In this document: positions 7,150 to 16,862 of the stretch, piece after piece
Layout of the letters: each line of letters opens with the position of its first letter
Numbering within the stretch: the stretch's first letter is position 1
From: DASVDK01 sp036562265 [NCBI: Thermodesulfobacteriota bacterium]
GTDB lineage: Bacteria > DASVDK01
DNA length: 21,884 bases
NCBI GenBank assembly: GCA_036562265.1
Contig: DATCKS010000222.1
Span: 1 to 21,884 of the forward strand
Direction of reading: 5' to 3'
The notes under the pieces: model-generated
Databases searched by the model: none
What the model was told of the DNA's origin: nothing
Seen by the model: only the letters and a program-made list of their open reading frames with translations
Program-made: the position numbers and the translations under genes

Positions 7150-8154
7150 TTGCGCCGCCACGGCCGGCCGCTCGCCCACGCGGCGGCACTCGTCGTCGCC
7201 TGCCTGTGTCTCTGGACCGCGGAGGCCCGTGCGGCCGCGGTGCCGAACACGCGCGTCCAGCTCCCCCCGGCGATGCACTTCTTCACGGTGCCGCTCGAAC
7301 CGGTGGCGGGCCGGCCGGCCGGCGCGTTCGGCGGCTCGCTCGAGGTCGCCTACTCGAGCCTCTTCCAGAGCGAGGTGGCCCAGGGCGGCCGCAACCGCTT
7401 CGAGGCGGACTTCGAGCTGCTGACGGTGACGCCGCGGCTCGCCTGGCGGCCGACCGATCGGCTCGAGCTCGGGCTGGCGATCCCGGTGCACAACGCCGGC
7501 TCGGGCTTCCTGGACCGCCCGATCCAGGAGTTCCACGACGCCTTCGACCTGCCCAACGGCGGCCGCGAACTCGTTCCCAACGACCAGTTCCGCTCGAGCC
7601 TGGTGATCGACGACCGGCTCGTCTACGAGGGCGAGCAGCGGCCCGGCCTCGGCGACCTGGCGGTCACGCAGGCGTGGCGGCTCGTGGGGGGGCCAGGCTC
7701 CCCCTTTCGGCTGGCGCTCAGGACCGGCGTCGAGCTGCCGACCGGGGATGCCGATCGCGGCTACGGTAGCGGCGAGATCGACCTCGGCGCGGCCCTCGCC
7801 ATGACGGTGGAGGCGGGCGGCTTCGCCCTGCACGCCCAGGCGCTCTGGAGCCTGCCGGGGGACCTCGCAGGCGAGTCGCGGGTCGAGACCCACGCCGCCT
7901 ACGGCTTCGGCGCCGCCCTCGAGGCGCCGATCGTGCGCGACCGGTTCCACCTCCTCGCCCAGGTCGACGCCCGCACCGGCTTCACGAGCGGCACCGGCCT
8001 CGAGGCGCTCGACGGCACGCTCCTGCAACTCTCGGGCGGCTTCGCCCTGCGGCTCGGCCGCGCCTGGCTCACGCTGGGGCTCGCCGAGGATGGCCGCACC
8101 GGCACGTCGCCCGACGTGACCTTCCTCGTCCGACTCTCGCCGGCCCTTGATTGA
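7150..8154 (+). CDS. DUF3187-family outer-membrane protein
   Basis: A 334-residue exported protein. The TTG at 7150 is the start that gives a complete Sec signal peptide: MRRHGR, then AHAAALVVACLCLW, then cleavage near AEARA-AAV. No start codon is strongly supported by a Shine-Dalgarno sequence. The mature part alternates hydrophobic and polar residues and is rich in Gly, Leu and aromatic girdle residues, ending LVRLSPALD, as expected for a small beta-barrel. Patterns such as ELGLAIPVHNAGSGFLD and GDLAVTQAWRL fit DUF3187, whose function is unknown. It starts 15 bases after the Crp-type regulator and may be co-regulated with it. Family call moderately sure, outer-membrane beta-barrel topology likely. 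Confidence 0.72.
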   Translation: MRRHGRPLAHAAALVVACLCLWTAEARAAAVPNTRVQLPPAMHFFTVPLEPVAGRPAGAFGGSLEVAYSSLFQSEVAQGGRNRFEADFELLTVTPRLAWRPTDRLELGLAIPVHNAGSGFLDRPIQEFHDAFDLPNGGRELVPNDQFRSSLVIDDRLVYEGEQRPGLGDLAVTQAWRLVGGPGSPFRLALRTGVELPTGDADRGYGSGEIDLGAALAMTVEAGGFALHAQALWSLPGDLAGESRVETHAAYGFGAALEAPIVRDRFHLLAQVDARTGFTSGTGLEALDGTLLQLSGGFALRLGRAWLTLGLAEDGRTGTSPDVTFLVRLSPALD

Positions 8155-8180
8155 CGCGCACTTGCGGCGTTCGCTACCCT
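8151..8180 (+). promoter_or_regulatory. Promoter for binding-protein gene: TTGACG - 18 bp - TACCCT, leaderless spacing
   Basis: TTGACG at 8151-8156 matches the -35 consensus at five of six positions. After an 18-base spacer comes TACCCT (8175-8180), a weak -10 with three of six matches. Seven bases later is the ATG at 8188, with no Shine-Dalgarno sequence between. The -35 overlaps the TGA stop of the preceding gene, so the promoter begins inside its last codons. Confidence 0.45.
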
Positions 8181-8187
8181 TGCCCCC

Positions 8188-9861
8188 ATGCTCACCCGAC
8201 GCGACATGCTGCGGCTTCTCGGCGCGAGCGGGCTGGCCCTCGGCGGCGCGGGGTGCAGCAATGCGGGGGCCGGCGGGCGCGAGTCGACGCCGGTGGCCGA
8301 CCTCTACCCGATCGACGGCCCCCGGGCGATCGGCGACGCGATGGTCAGCGGCTCGATCGGCGAGGCGTCGACCTTCATCTGGTTCCTCGGGGGGGAGTCG
8401 GCCTCGAGCGCCGCGTCCGCCGCCATCTCGAACAGCCTCCTCCGGTACAACGACCGGATCGAACTCGAGCGGGAGGTCGCCGAGAGCGTCGAGGTCACGC
8501 CCGACGGCGAGACGATCACGTTCCGGATGCGCCGCGACGTCCGGTGGACCGACGGCCATCCGTGCACGGCCGACGACGTGCTCTTCACGTACGAGGCGCT
8601 CGTCGACCCGGCGACGCCGACGCCGTACTCGGGTGATTACCTCCTCGTCCGGAAGGCCGAGGTGCTCGACCCGTACACCTTCCGGGTGCACTACGACAAG
8701 CCGTTCGCCCCGGCCCTCGAGTCGTGGGCGTTCTGCCGGTTCATCCCGGCGCACCTCCTCCGGGGGAAGGACCTCCCCAGGGACCCGTACAACCGGAACC
8801 CGGTCGGGACGGGCCCGTACATGCTCAGGCGACCCGAGGACTGGGTTCCGGGCCAGCAGATGACGCTCTGGCGCAACCCCGACTACTGGGAGGGGACCGT
8901 CTGGATCGAGCGGCAGGTCACGCGGATCATCCCCGACCTGAACACCCAGTTCCTCGAGCTGAAGACCGGCGGCATCGACGCCATGGGGCTCACGCCGCCC
9001 CAGTTCCGGTTCCAGACCGGGACCCGGGAGTTCGTGTCGCACTTCGAGAAGTACCGGTATCTTTCGAGCGGCTACACCTTCCTCGGCTTCAACCTGCGCG
9101 ACCCCCGCTTCCAGGACAGGCGGGTGCGCCAGGCGTTCGCCTACGCGATCGACAAGGACGAGATCATCCGCGGGGTCTACCTCGGCTACGGGAAGCCGCT
9201 CTCGGCGCCCACCCGGCCGGACCACTGGACCTACAACCCCAACGTCCGGACGTACCCGTACGATCCGGCCAGGGCGCTCGAGCTCTTCGCCGAGGTCGGC
9301 TGGAAGCGGGACGCCAACGGGCGTCTCGTGAAGGACGGCAAGCCGTTCCGGTTCGAGATCATCACGAACCAGGGGAACCAGCAGCGGATCCGCACGGCGG
9401 AGATCATCCAGCGCCGCCTGGCCGAGATCGGCATCGAGGTGAGCGTCCGTCCCATCGAGTGGGCGGCGTTCATCAACGAGTTCGTCGACAAGGGGCGCTT
9501 CGAGGCCCTCATCCTCGGCTGGAACATGGCGCCCGACCCGGACCAGTTCATCATCTGGCACTCGAGCCAGACCGGCCCCAAGCAGTTCAACTTCGTCCAC
9601 TTCAAGAACCCGGAGGTCGACCGGCTCCTCGAGGAGGGGCGCAGCACGTTCGATCGCGAGAAGCGCAAGGCCATCTACTGGAGGTTCCAGGAGGTGATGG
9701 CGGAGGAGCAGCCGTACGTGTTCCTCTGCGTGCCGGAGGCGCTCTTCGCGATCCACAAACGGTTCAAGGGGATCGTGCCGGCGCCGAGCGGGGTCGGCTA
9801 CCTGTCGCATCTCCGCTGGTTCGTCCCCCCGCCGTACCAGAAATGGACCCGGACGGCGTGA
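8188..9861 (+). CDS. Peptide-type ABC transporter substrate-binding lipoprotein (SBP family 5)
   Basis: A 557-residue extracytoplasmic binding protein of the DppA/OppA type. The N-terminus has a twin-arginine pair in TRRDMLRLLG followed by a hydrophobic stretch and lipobox GGAGC (Cys23), so it may be a Tat-exported lipoprotein. Family 5 features run in order: WFLGGESAS, ESVEVTPDGETITFRMRRDVRWTDGHP, TADDVLFTYEAL, NPVGTGPYML, GYTFLGFNLRDPRFQDRRVRQAFAYAIDKDEII, and PDPDQFIIWHSSQ. Likely ligands are peptides or similar solutes; the sequence does not say which. Two permease genes follow after 13 bases, completing the membrane part of an importer. A promoter of leaderless type precedes it. Confidence 0.93.
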   Translation: MLTRRDMLRLLGASGLALGGAGCSNAGAGGRESTPVADLYPIDGPRAIGDAMVSGSIGEASTFIWFLGGESASSAASAAISNSLLRYNDRIELEREVAESVEVTPDGETITFRMRRDVRWTDGHPCTADDVLFTYEALVDPATPTPYSGDYLLVRKAEVLDPYTFRVHYDKPFAPALESWAFCRFIPAHLLRGKDLPRDPYNRNPVGTGPYMLRRPEDWVPGQQMTLWRNPDYWEGTVWIERQVTRIIPDLNTQFLELKTGGIDAMGLTPPQFRFQTGTREFVSHFEKYRYLSSGYTFLGFNLRDPRFQDRRVRQAFAYAIDKDEIIRGVYLGYGKPLSAPTRPDHWTYNPNVRTYPYDPARALELFAEVGWKRDANGRLVKDGKPFRFEIITNQGNQQRIRTAEIIQRRLAEIGIEVSVRPIEWAAFINEFVDKGRFEALILGWNMAPDPDQFIIWHSSQTGPKQFNFVHFKNPEVDRLLEEGRSTFDREKRKAIYWRFQEVMAEEQPYVFLCVPEALFAIHKRFKGIVPAPSGVGYLSHLRWFVPPPYQKWTRTA

Positions 9862-9874
9862 CGCGGGAGGCGCC

Positions 9875-10864
9875 GTGACGGCGTACCTCGTGCGTCGGGT
9901 CCTCCTCATGATCCCGACGCTCCTCTTCATCACGGTCGTCTCGTTCGTCGTGATGCGGCTCGCGCCGGGCGATCCGGTGCAGCTCCAGACCGAACTCAAC
10001 CCCCGCGTGAGCGCGGAGGCGAGGGAGCGGCTCATCGCCTACCACGGCCTCGACAAGCCGATCCACGTCGCCTACTTCATCTGGCTCAGGAACGTCCTGA
10101 CGCTCGACTTCGGCCGCTCCTCGGCGCCCGACGGCCGGCCGGTCATCGAGAAGATCGCCGAGCGGCTGCCGATCACGCTGTTCATCAACGTCATCTCGTT
10201 CGTCCTCGTCCTCGGGCTCGCCGTTCCGATCGGGATCCTCTCGGCCACCCGACAGGGGTCGTGGCTCGACCGCCTGACGACGCTCTACGTCTTCGTCGGC
10301 TACGCGATGCCGAGCTTCTGGCTCGCGCTGCTCCTCATGATCCTCTTCGGCGTCCGTCTCGGCTGGCTCCCCATCTCGGGCCTCCACTCGCTCGACGCCT
10401 ACCGGATGGGGCCGTTCGAGTACTGGCTCGACTTCGGCAAGCACCTCGTCCTGCCGGTCTTCATCGGCGTTTTCGGCGGCCTCGCCGGGCTCTCCCGCTA
10501 CGCGCGGTCGAGCATGCTCGAGGTGATCCGGCAGGACTACGTGCGCGTGGCCCGGGCCAAGGGGCTCCCGGAGACGCGCGTCATCTACCGCCACGCGCTC
10601 CGCAACGCGCTCCTGCCGCTTCTCACGATCTTCGGCCTCTCGATCCCGGGCTTCATCGGCGGCAGCGTCATCATCGAGAGCATCTTCGCCATCCCGGGCC
10701 TGGGGCAGCTCTTCTACCAGAGCGTCCTCTCCCGCGACTACAACCTGGTGATGGCCAGCCTGGTGATCGGCGCGGTGCTGACGATGGTCGGCAACCTCCT
10801 CGCCGACCTGTCCTACGCGGTGGCCAACCCGCAGATCCGGCTCGGAGCGAAAGGTGGCGACTGA
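9875..10864 (+). CDS. ABC transporter permease, DppB/OppB type
   Basis: A 329-residue inner-membrane permease with about six transmembrane helices. The GTG start is preceded by GGGAGG. The N-terminus MTAYLVRRVLLMIPTLLFIT with VMRLAPGDP is the usual DppB opening. The cytoplasmic coupling loop (EAA motif) is seen as YVRVARAKGLPETRVIYRHALRNALLP, followed by GGSVIIESIFAIPGLGQLFYQ. It forms a channel together with the next gene and receives substrate from the binding protein upstream. Its end overlaps the next permease by 11 bases. Confidence 0.95.
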   Translation: MTAYLVRRVLLMIPTLLFITVVSFVVMRLAPGDPVQLQTELNPRVSAEARERLIAYHGLDKPIHVAYFIWLRNVLTLDFGRSSAPDGRPVIEKIAERLPITLFINVISFVLVLGLAVPIGILSATRQGSWLDRLTTLYVFVGYAMPSFWLALLLMILFGVRLGWLPISGLHSLDAYRMGPFEYWLDFGKHLVLPVFIGVFGGLAGLSRYARSSMLEVIRQDYVRVARAKGLPETRVIYRHALRNALLPLLTIFGLSIPGFIGGSVIIESIFAIPGLGQLFYQSVLSRDYNLVMASLVIGAVLTMVGNLLADLSYAVANPQIRLGAKGGD

Positions 10865-11747
10865 AACGCCCGCGGTCGGGGCCGCGCGAGGGGTCGAGGC
10901 GGCGCCCGCGAGCCTGCTCAAGGACTTCCTCCGCCGCCTGGCGAAGAACCGCCTCGCGGTCGCGAGCGCCGTCGTGATCCTCCTCGCGGCCGTCGCGGCG
11001 ATCTTCGCGCCGGCGCTCGCCCCGTACGACCCGAACGCCCTCAACCTCGACGCGCAGCTCTCGCCGCCCTCGGCGGCCCACCCCCTCGGCACGGACGACC
11101 TCGGCCGCGACGTCCTCTCGCGGATGCTCTACGGGGCCCGCATCTCGCTCTCGGTCGGCTTCGTGGCGGTCGGCATCGCGATTGCGATCGGCATCGTGCT
11201 CGGGGGGCTCGCCGGCTACTACGGCGGCAGGGTCGATCAGGTCATCATGTGGCTCGTCGACGTGATGCTCGTCTTCCCGTCGATCTTCCTCATTCTCGCC
11301 GTCATCGCCTTCGTGGGGCCGGGGCTCTTCAAGATCATGGCCATCATCGGCCTCACGGGCTGGATGGGGACGACGAGGCTCGTGCGGGCCGAGTTCCTGG
11401 CCCTGCGCGAGCGGGAGTTCGTCGCCGCCGTGCGGGCGCAGGGGGCGCGAGACGCCCGGATCATCTTCCGTCACATCCTGCCGAACGCGGTGGCGCCGGT
11501 GCTGGTCTCGGCGACCTTCGGCGTGGCCGGCGCGATCCTGACCGAGAGCGCGCTTTCCTTCCTCGGCCTCGGCGTGCCGCCGCCGAACGCTACCTGGGGG
11601 TCGCTCCTGTCGGACGGCAAGGCCATGATCGAGGTCGCCTGGTGGCTCACGGTCTTCCCGGGGCTGGCGATCTTCGTCGTCTCGCTCGCCTACAACCTCC
11701 TCGGCGAGGGGATTCGCGACGCCCTCGACCCGCGGCTTCGGGTCTAG
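10854..11747 (+). CDS. ABC transporter permease, DppC/OppC type
   Basis: A 297-residue permease that pairs with the preceding DppB-type protein. The GTG start at 10854 lies inside the upstream gene (11-base overlap), a sign of translational coupling. An N-terminal cytoplasmic part leads to the first helix (VASAVVILLAAVAAIFAPALAPYDP), then the family motif HPLGTDDLGRDVLSRMLYGARISL, five further helices and the EAA loop EFVAAVRAQGARDARIIFRHILPN. The end GEGIRDALDPRLRV is standard. No ATP-binding subunit follows; the next gene is an unrelated membrane protein, so energising ATPases must be encoded elsewhere. Confidence 0.95.
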   Translation: MATETPAVGAARGVEAAPASLLKDFLRRLAKNRLAVASAVVILLAAVAAIFAPALAPYDPNALNLDAQLSPPSAAHPLGTDDLGRDVLSRMLYGARISLSVGFVAVGIAIAIGIVLGGLAGYYGGRVDQVIMWLVDVMLVFPSIFLILAVIAFVGPGLFKIMAIIGLTGWMGTTRLVRAEFLALREREFVAAVRAQGARDARIIFRHILPNAVAPVLVSATFGVAGAILTESALSFLGLGVPPPNATWGSLLSDGKAMIEVAWWLTVFPGLAIFVVSLAYNLLGEGIRDALDPRLRV

Positions 11748-11754
11748 CCGGACG

Positions 11755-12855
11755 ATGCGCGAGGAGACCCGGGTCCGGTCGGGCACGCCGGAGACGCCGC
11801 CGGCTCGGCCTGCCCACGGCGCGTCGCCCGGCTCGCGCCACTTCTACGGCGAGATCCTCTTCGCCTTCGCCCTGGTCCTCGGCTCGATCTTCGTCTACCA
11901 GACGATGTTCCTCCTCAAGCCGTTCGTGCTGGCGCTCCTGATCGGGCTCGCCCTCGAGCCGCCGGTCTCGAGGCTGGCGCGGCTCGGGCTGAACCGGTAC
12001 CTGGCCGCCGTGCTCGTCGTCATCGCCGCGACGGCCGCCGTGGGGCTCCTCGTCGCCCTCGTCGCGCCGATCGTGGCCGAGCAGGTGGTCCTCCTCGCGG
12101 CGCAGGGGCCGGGGCTCATGCGGCAGGCCATCGCGTCGCTCGACCGGCTCGCGGAGCGGTTCCCGGCGGTCGGCGAGCGGCTCTCCTGGCAGGCGGCGCT
12201 CGAGCCGCTCCTCGCCCGGGTGGGGGACCTCTTCCCCCTCCTCGCGCAGCTCTTCGGGACCGTGACGAAGCTCGGGCTCGACACGATCCTGATCCTCTTC
12301 CTCCTCGTCTTCGGCCTCGGCGAGCCGGAGCCGATCGGCCACCTCATCCGGCGCGCCGTGCCGGGCCGGTTCGGCGACGAGTGGAACCGGGTGCTCGAGC
12401 GGATCGTCCCGCAGCTGCGCGCCTGGGTCGTGGGGCTCGCCATCGCCATCGTGGCGGTCGGCGTGATGACGCTGGTGGGGCTCCTCCTGGTCGGCGTGCC
12501 GTACGCGTTCGCCTTCGCGACGATCGCCGGCGTCCTCACCATCGTGCCGTTCGTGGGGCCGCTCGTCTCCGGCGTGCTGCCGGTGCTGGTCACGATCGGC
12601 CAGGACCCAGCCAAGGCCGTGGCCGTGGTCGTCGTCTTCGTCGTCGTCCAGCAGATCGAGAGCAACCTCCTCACGCCGTACGTGATGGCGCGGACGGTCG
12701 ACCTGCACCCGATCCTGATCGCCTTCCTGGCGCTCGTCCTGACCTACTACCTGGGGCTCTTCGGCACCTTCGTCGCCACGCCCACGGCGGCGTTCCTCGT
12801 GACCCTCTACCGCGAGGTCTACCTGCCGAGGGCGCACCCGGGCGAGAGCGCCTGA
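11755..12855 (+). CDS. AI-2E family (UPF0118/PerM-like) membrane transporter
   Basis: A 366-residue integral membrane protein starting at ATG seven bases after the permease stop, so part of the same transcript. After a hydrophilic N-terminus of about 30 residues come two helices (FAFALVLGSIFVYQTMFLLKPFVLALLIG), a third (LAAVLVVIAATAAVGLLVAL), a long soluble middle part, and a C-terminal cluster of helices with the family motif GVPYAFAFATIAGVLTIVPFVGPLVSG and QIESNLLTPYVMARTVDLHP. Members export autoinducer-2 or act as sodium/proton antiporters in different bacteria; substrate here is unknown. It converges with the DUF456 gene with seven bases between the stops. Confidence 0.9.
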   Translation: MREETRVRSGTPETPPARPAHGASPGSRHFYGEILFAFALVLGSIFVYQTMFLLKPFVLALLIGLALEPPVSRLARLGLNRYLAAVLVVIAATAAVGLLVALVAPIVAEQVVLLAAQGPGLMRQAIASLDRLAERFPAVGERLSWQAALEPLLARVGDLFPLLAQLFGTVTKLGLDTILILFLLVFGLGEPEPIGHLIRRAVPGRFGDEWNRVLERIVPQLRAWVVGLAIAIVAVGVMTLVGLLLVGVPYAFAFATIAGVLTIVPFVGPLVSGVLPVLVTIGQDPAKAVAVVVVFVVVQQIESNLLTPYVMARTVDLHPILIAFLALVLTYYLGLFGTFVATPTAAFLVTLYREVYLPRAHPGESA

Positions 12856-12862
12856 GAGGGGG

Positions 12863-13369
12863 TCAGCGCCAGGCCGCCACGGCCACGAGGATCGTCATCG
12901 CCACGGCGGCCGCCCCCTTGATGGCCATGCCCCAGGCGCGGCCGACGAGGGCGCCCCAGCCGACCCGGCGCGCCCGGTCCCAGTCGCCCTCGATCGACGC
13001 CTCGGCGAGGAACGCACCGGCGAAGGCCCCGAGGAGGGCGCCGGGGATGGCCCCCAGACCGAACCCGACGCCGGCGCCGAGCAGCCCCCCCACGAAGGCC
13101 CCCGCGATGGCGAGCCAGGCCGCGCGGCGTGAGCCGCCGGCGCGCCGCGCCCCGACGGCGCCCGTGAGCCACTCGGCCGCCTCGGCGGCGGCGGCGATGG
13201 CGACGAGCGTCCAGAGGAGCGGCCAGCCGACCGTGGCGAACCCGGTGGCCCAGGCGTAGACGCCCGCGGCCAGGAGGATGATGAGGGTGCCCGGCAGCGC
13301 GATCGGCGTCACGAGGACGCCGGCGAGACAGGCGGCGACGAGGAGGAGGTAGGCGGCCGTGGCGTCCAT
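12863..13369 (-). CDS. DUF456-family membrane protein
   Basis: A 168-residue protein, almost entirely hydrophobic with glycine-rich helices. Features: [32 protein letters not shown] at the start, a central pair containing [33 protein letters not shown], and a final helix near the C-terminus. This pattern fits DUF456, whose function is unknown. The ATG at 13369 has no Shine-Dalgarno sequence, but TAGAAT lies six bases upstream, which suggests its own leaderless promoter even though the zinc-ribbon/receiver gene ends only 27 bases upstream on the same strand. Confidence 0.82.
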   Translation of the reverse strand: MDATAAYLLLVAACLAGVLVTPIALPGTLIILLAAGVYAWATGFATVGWPLLWTLVAIAAAAEAAEWLTGAVGARRAGGSRRAAWLAIAGAFVGGLLGAGVGFGLGAIPGALLGAFAGAFLAEASIEGDWDRARRVGWGALVGRAWGMAIKGAAAVAMTILVAVAAWR

Positions 13370-13375
13370 GGGGGC

Positions 13376-13381
13376 ATTCTA
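13376..13381 (-). promoter_or_regulatory. -10 element TAGAAT for DUF456 gene, probable leaderless start
   Basis: On the minus strand TAGAAT matches the -10 consensus at five of six positions and is followed by GCCCCC and then ATG. No convincing -35 is seen 16-18 bases further upstream, where the end of the neighbouring gene lies. No Shine-Dalgarno sequence. Confidence 0.45.
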
Positions 13382-13396
13382 CGACCCCGGCCGCCG

Positions 13397-13984
13397 TCAG
13401 CCCTCCGTGAGGACGGTCGGAGGCGTCCCGGGCCTGAGGAGCTGGACGACGAGGTGCTCGATGCGCGAGGCGAGCTGGTCCGGCGACGCCGCGACCCCCT
13501 TGTTGAGGTAGCCGGCCGGGCCGAGCGCCTTGAGGAACGCCTGGATGGCCGGATCGATCTTGCGGGCCGTGACGAAGAGGATCGGGGCCGGGAGCCCGAC
13601 GTCGAAGGCGCGCTCGACGGCGCGCAGGGCGGCGGCCGCGCTGAAGCCCTCGAGGCCCGGCATGCTCACGTCGAGGATGACCAGGGAGGCCGGCGTCCCC
13701 TCCCGGAGCCAGCGCGTGGCGGTCTCGAGGAAGGCGGCGCCGTCGCTGGCCGTCTTGACGGAGGTGGCGAGCTTCCTGGCGAGGAGCATGTCGGTGAGGA
13801 GCGTGCAGATCGCCGGCGAGTCGTCGGCCACCAGCACCCGTTCGGCCCGGCCGATCTCGGGCGGCGCCTCGGCCTCGATCCCGAGGCCGCAGAAGACGCA
13901 GCAGGTCTCGGTCCGGTTGCTGCGGGTGACCGTGTAGGTCTCGACCTGCTCGCCGCAGGAGGGACAGAAACGCCGTTCGCCCAT
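13397..13984 (-). CDS. Zinc-ribbon plus receiver-domain response regulator, no output domain
   Basis: A 195-residue soluble protein with two parts. Residues 1-35 form a zinc ribbon: Cys7-Pro-Ser-Cys10 and Cys29-Val-Phe-Cys32 (Cys28 adjacent). Residues 48-175 are a CheY-like receiver: acidic pair Asp54-Asp55, phosphoacceptor Asp105 in [14 protein letters not shown], conserved Thr139 in ILFVTARK, and Lys162 in YLNKG. All residues needed for phosphotransfer are present. Nothing that looks like a DNA-binding or enzymatic output follows; about 20 residues remain. No histidine kinase is nearby. It could act by protein-protein contact, with the zinc ribbon as docking or output module. It has a good divergent promoter facing the ComB-like gene. 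Confidence 0.88.
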   Translation of the reverse strand: MGERRFCPSCGEQVETYTVTRSNRTETCCVFCGLGIEAEAPPEIGRAERVLVADDSPAICTLLTDMLLARKLATSVKTASDGAAFLETATRWLREGTPASLVILDVSMPGLEGFSAAAALRAVERAFDVGLPAPILFVTARKIDPAIQAFLKALGPAGYLNKGVAASPDQLASRIEHLVVQLLRPGTPPTVLTEG

Positions 13985-13990
13985 GCGCGG

Positions 13991-14019
13991 AAGATATGCC
14001 GGCCGGCTCCCGGGGTCAA
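13991..14019 (-). promoter_or_regulatory. Promoter for zinc-ribbon/receiver gene: TTGACC - 17 bp - TATCTT, leaderless spacing
   Basis: On the minus strand TTGACC (14019-14014) matches five of six -35 positions, and TATCTT (13996-13991) four of six -10 positions, with the ideal 17-base spacer. The ATG starts only six bases after the -10, so the transcript should begin at or very near the start codon. No Shine-Dalgarno sequence is present. Confidence 0.6.
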
Positions 14020-14031
14020 GCTCCGTGCGGC

Positions 14032-14061
14032 TTGCCGGGGGCTCCCCCCGTCTGCTTTACT
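14032..14061 (+). promoter_or_regulatory. Promoter for ComB-like gene: TTGCCG - 18 bp - TTTACT, leaderless spacing
   Basis: TTGCCG (14032-14037) and TTTACT (14056-14061) each match the sigma70 consensus at four of six positions with an 18-base spacer. The ATG at 14070 lies eight bases after the -10 with no Shine-Dalgarno sequence. The promoter is back-to-back with that of the receiver gene; their -35 elements are 12 bases apart. Confidence 0.5.
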
Positions 14062-14069
14062 AGCCGGCC

Positions 14070-14948
14070 ATGACCGCCATCCCGGGAGGTCGCATCGACC
14101 TCGAGGTGTACGCGCTTCCGAGCCACCTGCTGATCCCCGGCGCCGCCCGGCCGCCCGAACTGGCGCCGGTCGTCATCGTCCTCGACGTCGTCCGTGCCAC
14201 CTCGGCCATGGTGGGCCTCTTCGAGCGCGGGGCCACGCGCATTCACGTCGCCCGCGACCTCGCCTCGGGGCGCCTCCTGGCCGACCGCGAGCCGGGCCGG
14301 TACGTGGACTTCGGGGAGGACGTGTTCGGCCGCCGGGCGCCCGGGTTCACCTGGGCGACCTCGCCGACGGAGCACGCGGCCGCGCAGGTGGCCGGCCGCG
14401 AGGTCGTCTTCTGCACGGTGAACGGCACCGGCTGCATCCACGCCGCGGTGGCCGCCGGGGCGCGGGCGGTCCTCCTGGGCGCCTTCCGCAACGCACGGGC
14501 CGTTGCGGAGCGCGCGGCCGACCTGGCGATCGCGCACGACGCGCCGGTCGTCGTGGTCGGCTCCGGGCGCTTCGGCAACCGGAGCGCGGCGCTCGAGGAC
14601 GTCTACTGCGGCGGCTACATCGGCCGCCTCGTCATCGAGCGGCTCGCCGCGGCGGGCCGGAAACTCAGGATCGGCGACTCGCAGCGGATCGCCGAGGCGC
14701 TGCTCCAGGTCTACCCGTCGCGCCTCACGGCGCTGCGCGAGTCGGGAAGCGGGCGGGGGCTCATCGCCAACGGCGCGCCCGAGGCCGACTTCGAGTTCTG
14801 CGCGGCGCTCGACACGACGGACATCGTCCCCGAGGTGTGGACCGGCGGACCGCTGCCCACGTACCCGGTCGACCTCGTCCAGGTGGCAGGGGCAGGCGAC
14901 CGCGAGCCGGGTGCGATCGAGGTGTCCGCCGCGGGCGAGCGGCAGTGA
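14070..14948 (+). CDS. ComB-like 2-phosphosulfolactate phosphatase family protein
   Basis: A 292-residue soluble protein of the ComB family. In methanogens ComB removes phosphate from 2-phosphosulfolactate during coenzyme M synthesis, a magnesium-dependent step. Matching segments are [22 protein letters not shown] near residue 30, [26 protein letters not shown], and [25 protein letters not shown]. The last 30 residues or so are less conserved. No other coenzyme M gene (comA, comC) is visible, so the substrate in this organism is uncertain; bacterial members occur without coenzyme M. The stop is 23 bases before the propionyl-CoA carboxylase beta gene, so the two probably share a transcript, an unexplained pairing. 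Confidence 0.85.
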   Translation: MTAIPGGRIDLEVYALPSHLLIPGAARPPELAPVVIVLDVVRATSAMVGLFERGATRIHVARDLASGRLLADREPGRYVDFGEDVFGRRAPGFTWATSPTEHAAAQVAGREVVFCTVNGTGCIHAAVAAGARAVLLGAFRNARAVAERAADLAIAHDAPVVVVGSGRFGNRSAALEDVYCGGYIGRLVIERLAAAGRKLRIGDSQRIAEALLQVYPSRLTALRESGSGRGLIANGAPEADFEFCAALDTTDIVPEVWTGGPLPTYPVDLVQVAGAGDREPGAIEVSAAGERQ

Positions 14949-14971
14949 CGCAGCCAGGAGGAGGAGGGCCG

Positions 14972-16515
<1,544 letters not shown>

Positions 16516-16516
<1 letters not shown>

Positions 16517-16569
16517 TCAGGAGGGGGACTCCGCGGCGTCTTTCATCGACGCTCCGCCCCCCTCCTGAC
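16516..16569. terminator. Large stem-loop overlapping the pccB stop codon
   Basis: Twelve perfect base pairs join 16516-16527 (GTCAGGAGGGGG) with 16558-16569. Inside, GCGTC (16536-16540) pairs with GACGC (16548-16552) around a 7-base loop. The outer stem starts at the last base of the TAG stop codon. No T-tract follows, so this is a probable but unproven terminator. Its right arm is also part of a repeated sequence (see 16550-16743). Confidence 0.5.
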
Positions 16570-16743
16570 AACCTCCCCGGTACGTCACTCGCTCCGGCCG
16601 GAGCAAGTCCGGCCTCCGCTCCAGACGCACCGCCGGTGTCTCCGTCCCCGGCGCTCCGCCCCCCTCCTGGCAACTCGCCAGTGACAACAGCAAGTCGCGC
16701 CGCGGAGGCGGCGCAGCCTCCCCGGGGCGTCACGCGCTGCCGG
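16550..16743. repeat. Dispersed repeat modules (18-bp exact and about 26-bp degenerate)
   Basis: CGCTCCGCCCCCCTCCTG occurs exactly at 16550-16567 and 16652-16669, with similar flanks (R-C before, R-CAAC after). A second module beginning CCTCCCCGG, then CGTCAC, then CGCT and CCGG is found at 16572-16597 and, with one extra base and a few changes, at 16717-16743. In the first occurrence both modules lie side by side, so the region may contain partly eroded copies of one longer element. Confidence 0.6.
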
Positions 16744-16862
16744 TCGATTGCCGAGTCACCGAATCTCGAACGGCGAACGGCGCCGGCTTCGGGCGCGCGC
16801 CGTGCCCCGTCCCGAATCAATGAGGCCGGGTCTATCCGTTCTCCCTACCCTCCGTACGAAGC

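Noticed and set aside
6718-10035. Very long minus-strand open frame (over 1100 codons) opposite crp, DUF3187 and the binding protein
   Set aside because: It crosses three genes with clear families on the other strand, and its translation is low-complexity Arg/Glu/Leu sequence with no motif.
13454-14971. Extension of the pccB frame about 500 codons upstream
   Set aside because: It would run through the receiver gene (antisense) and the comB-like gene; the ATG at 14972 has an excellent Shine-Dalgarno sequence and the conserved protein starts there.
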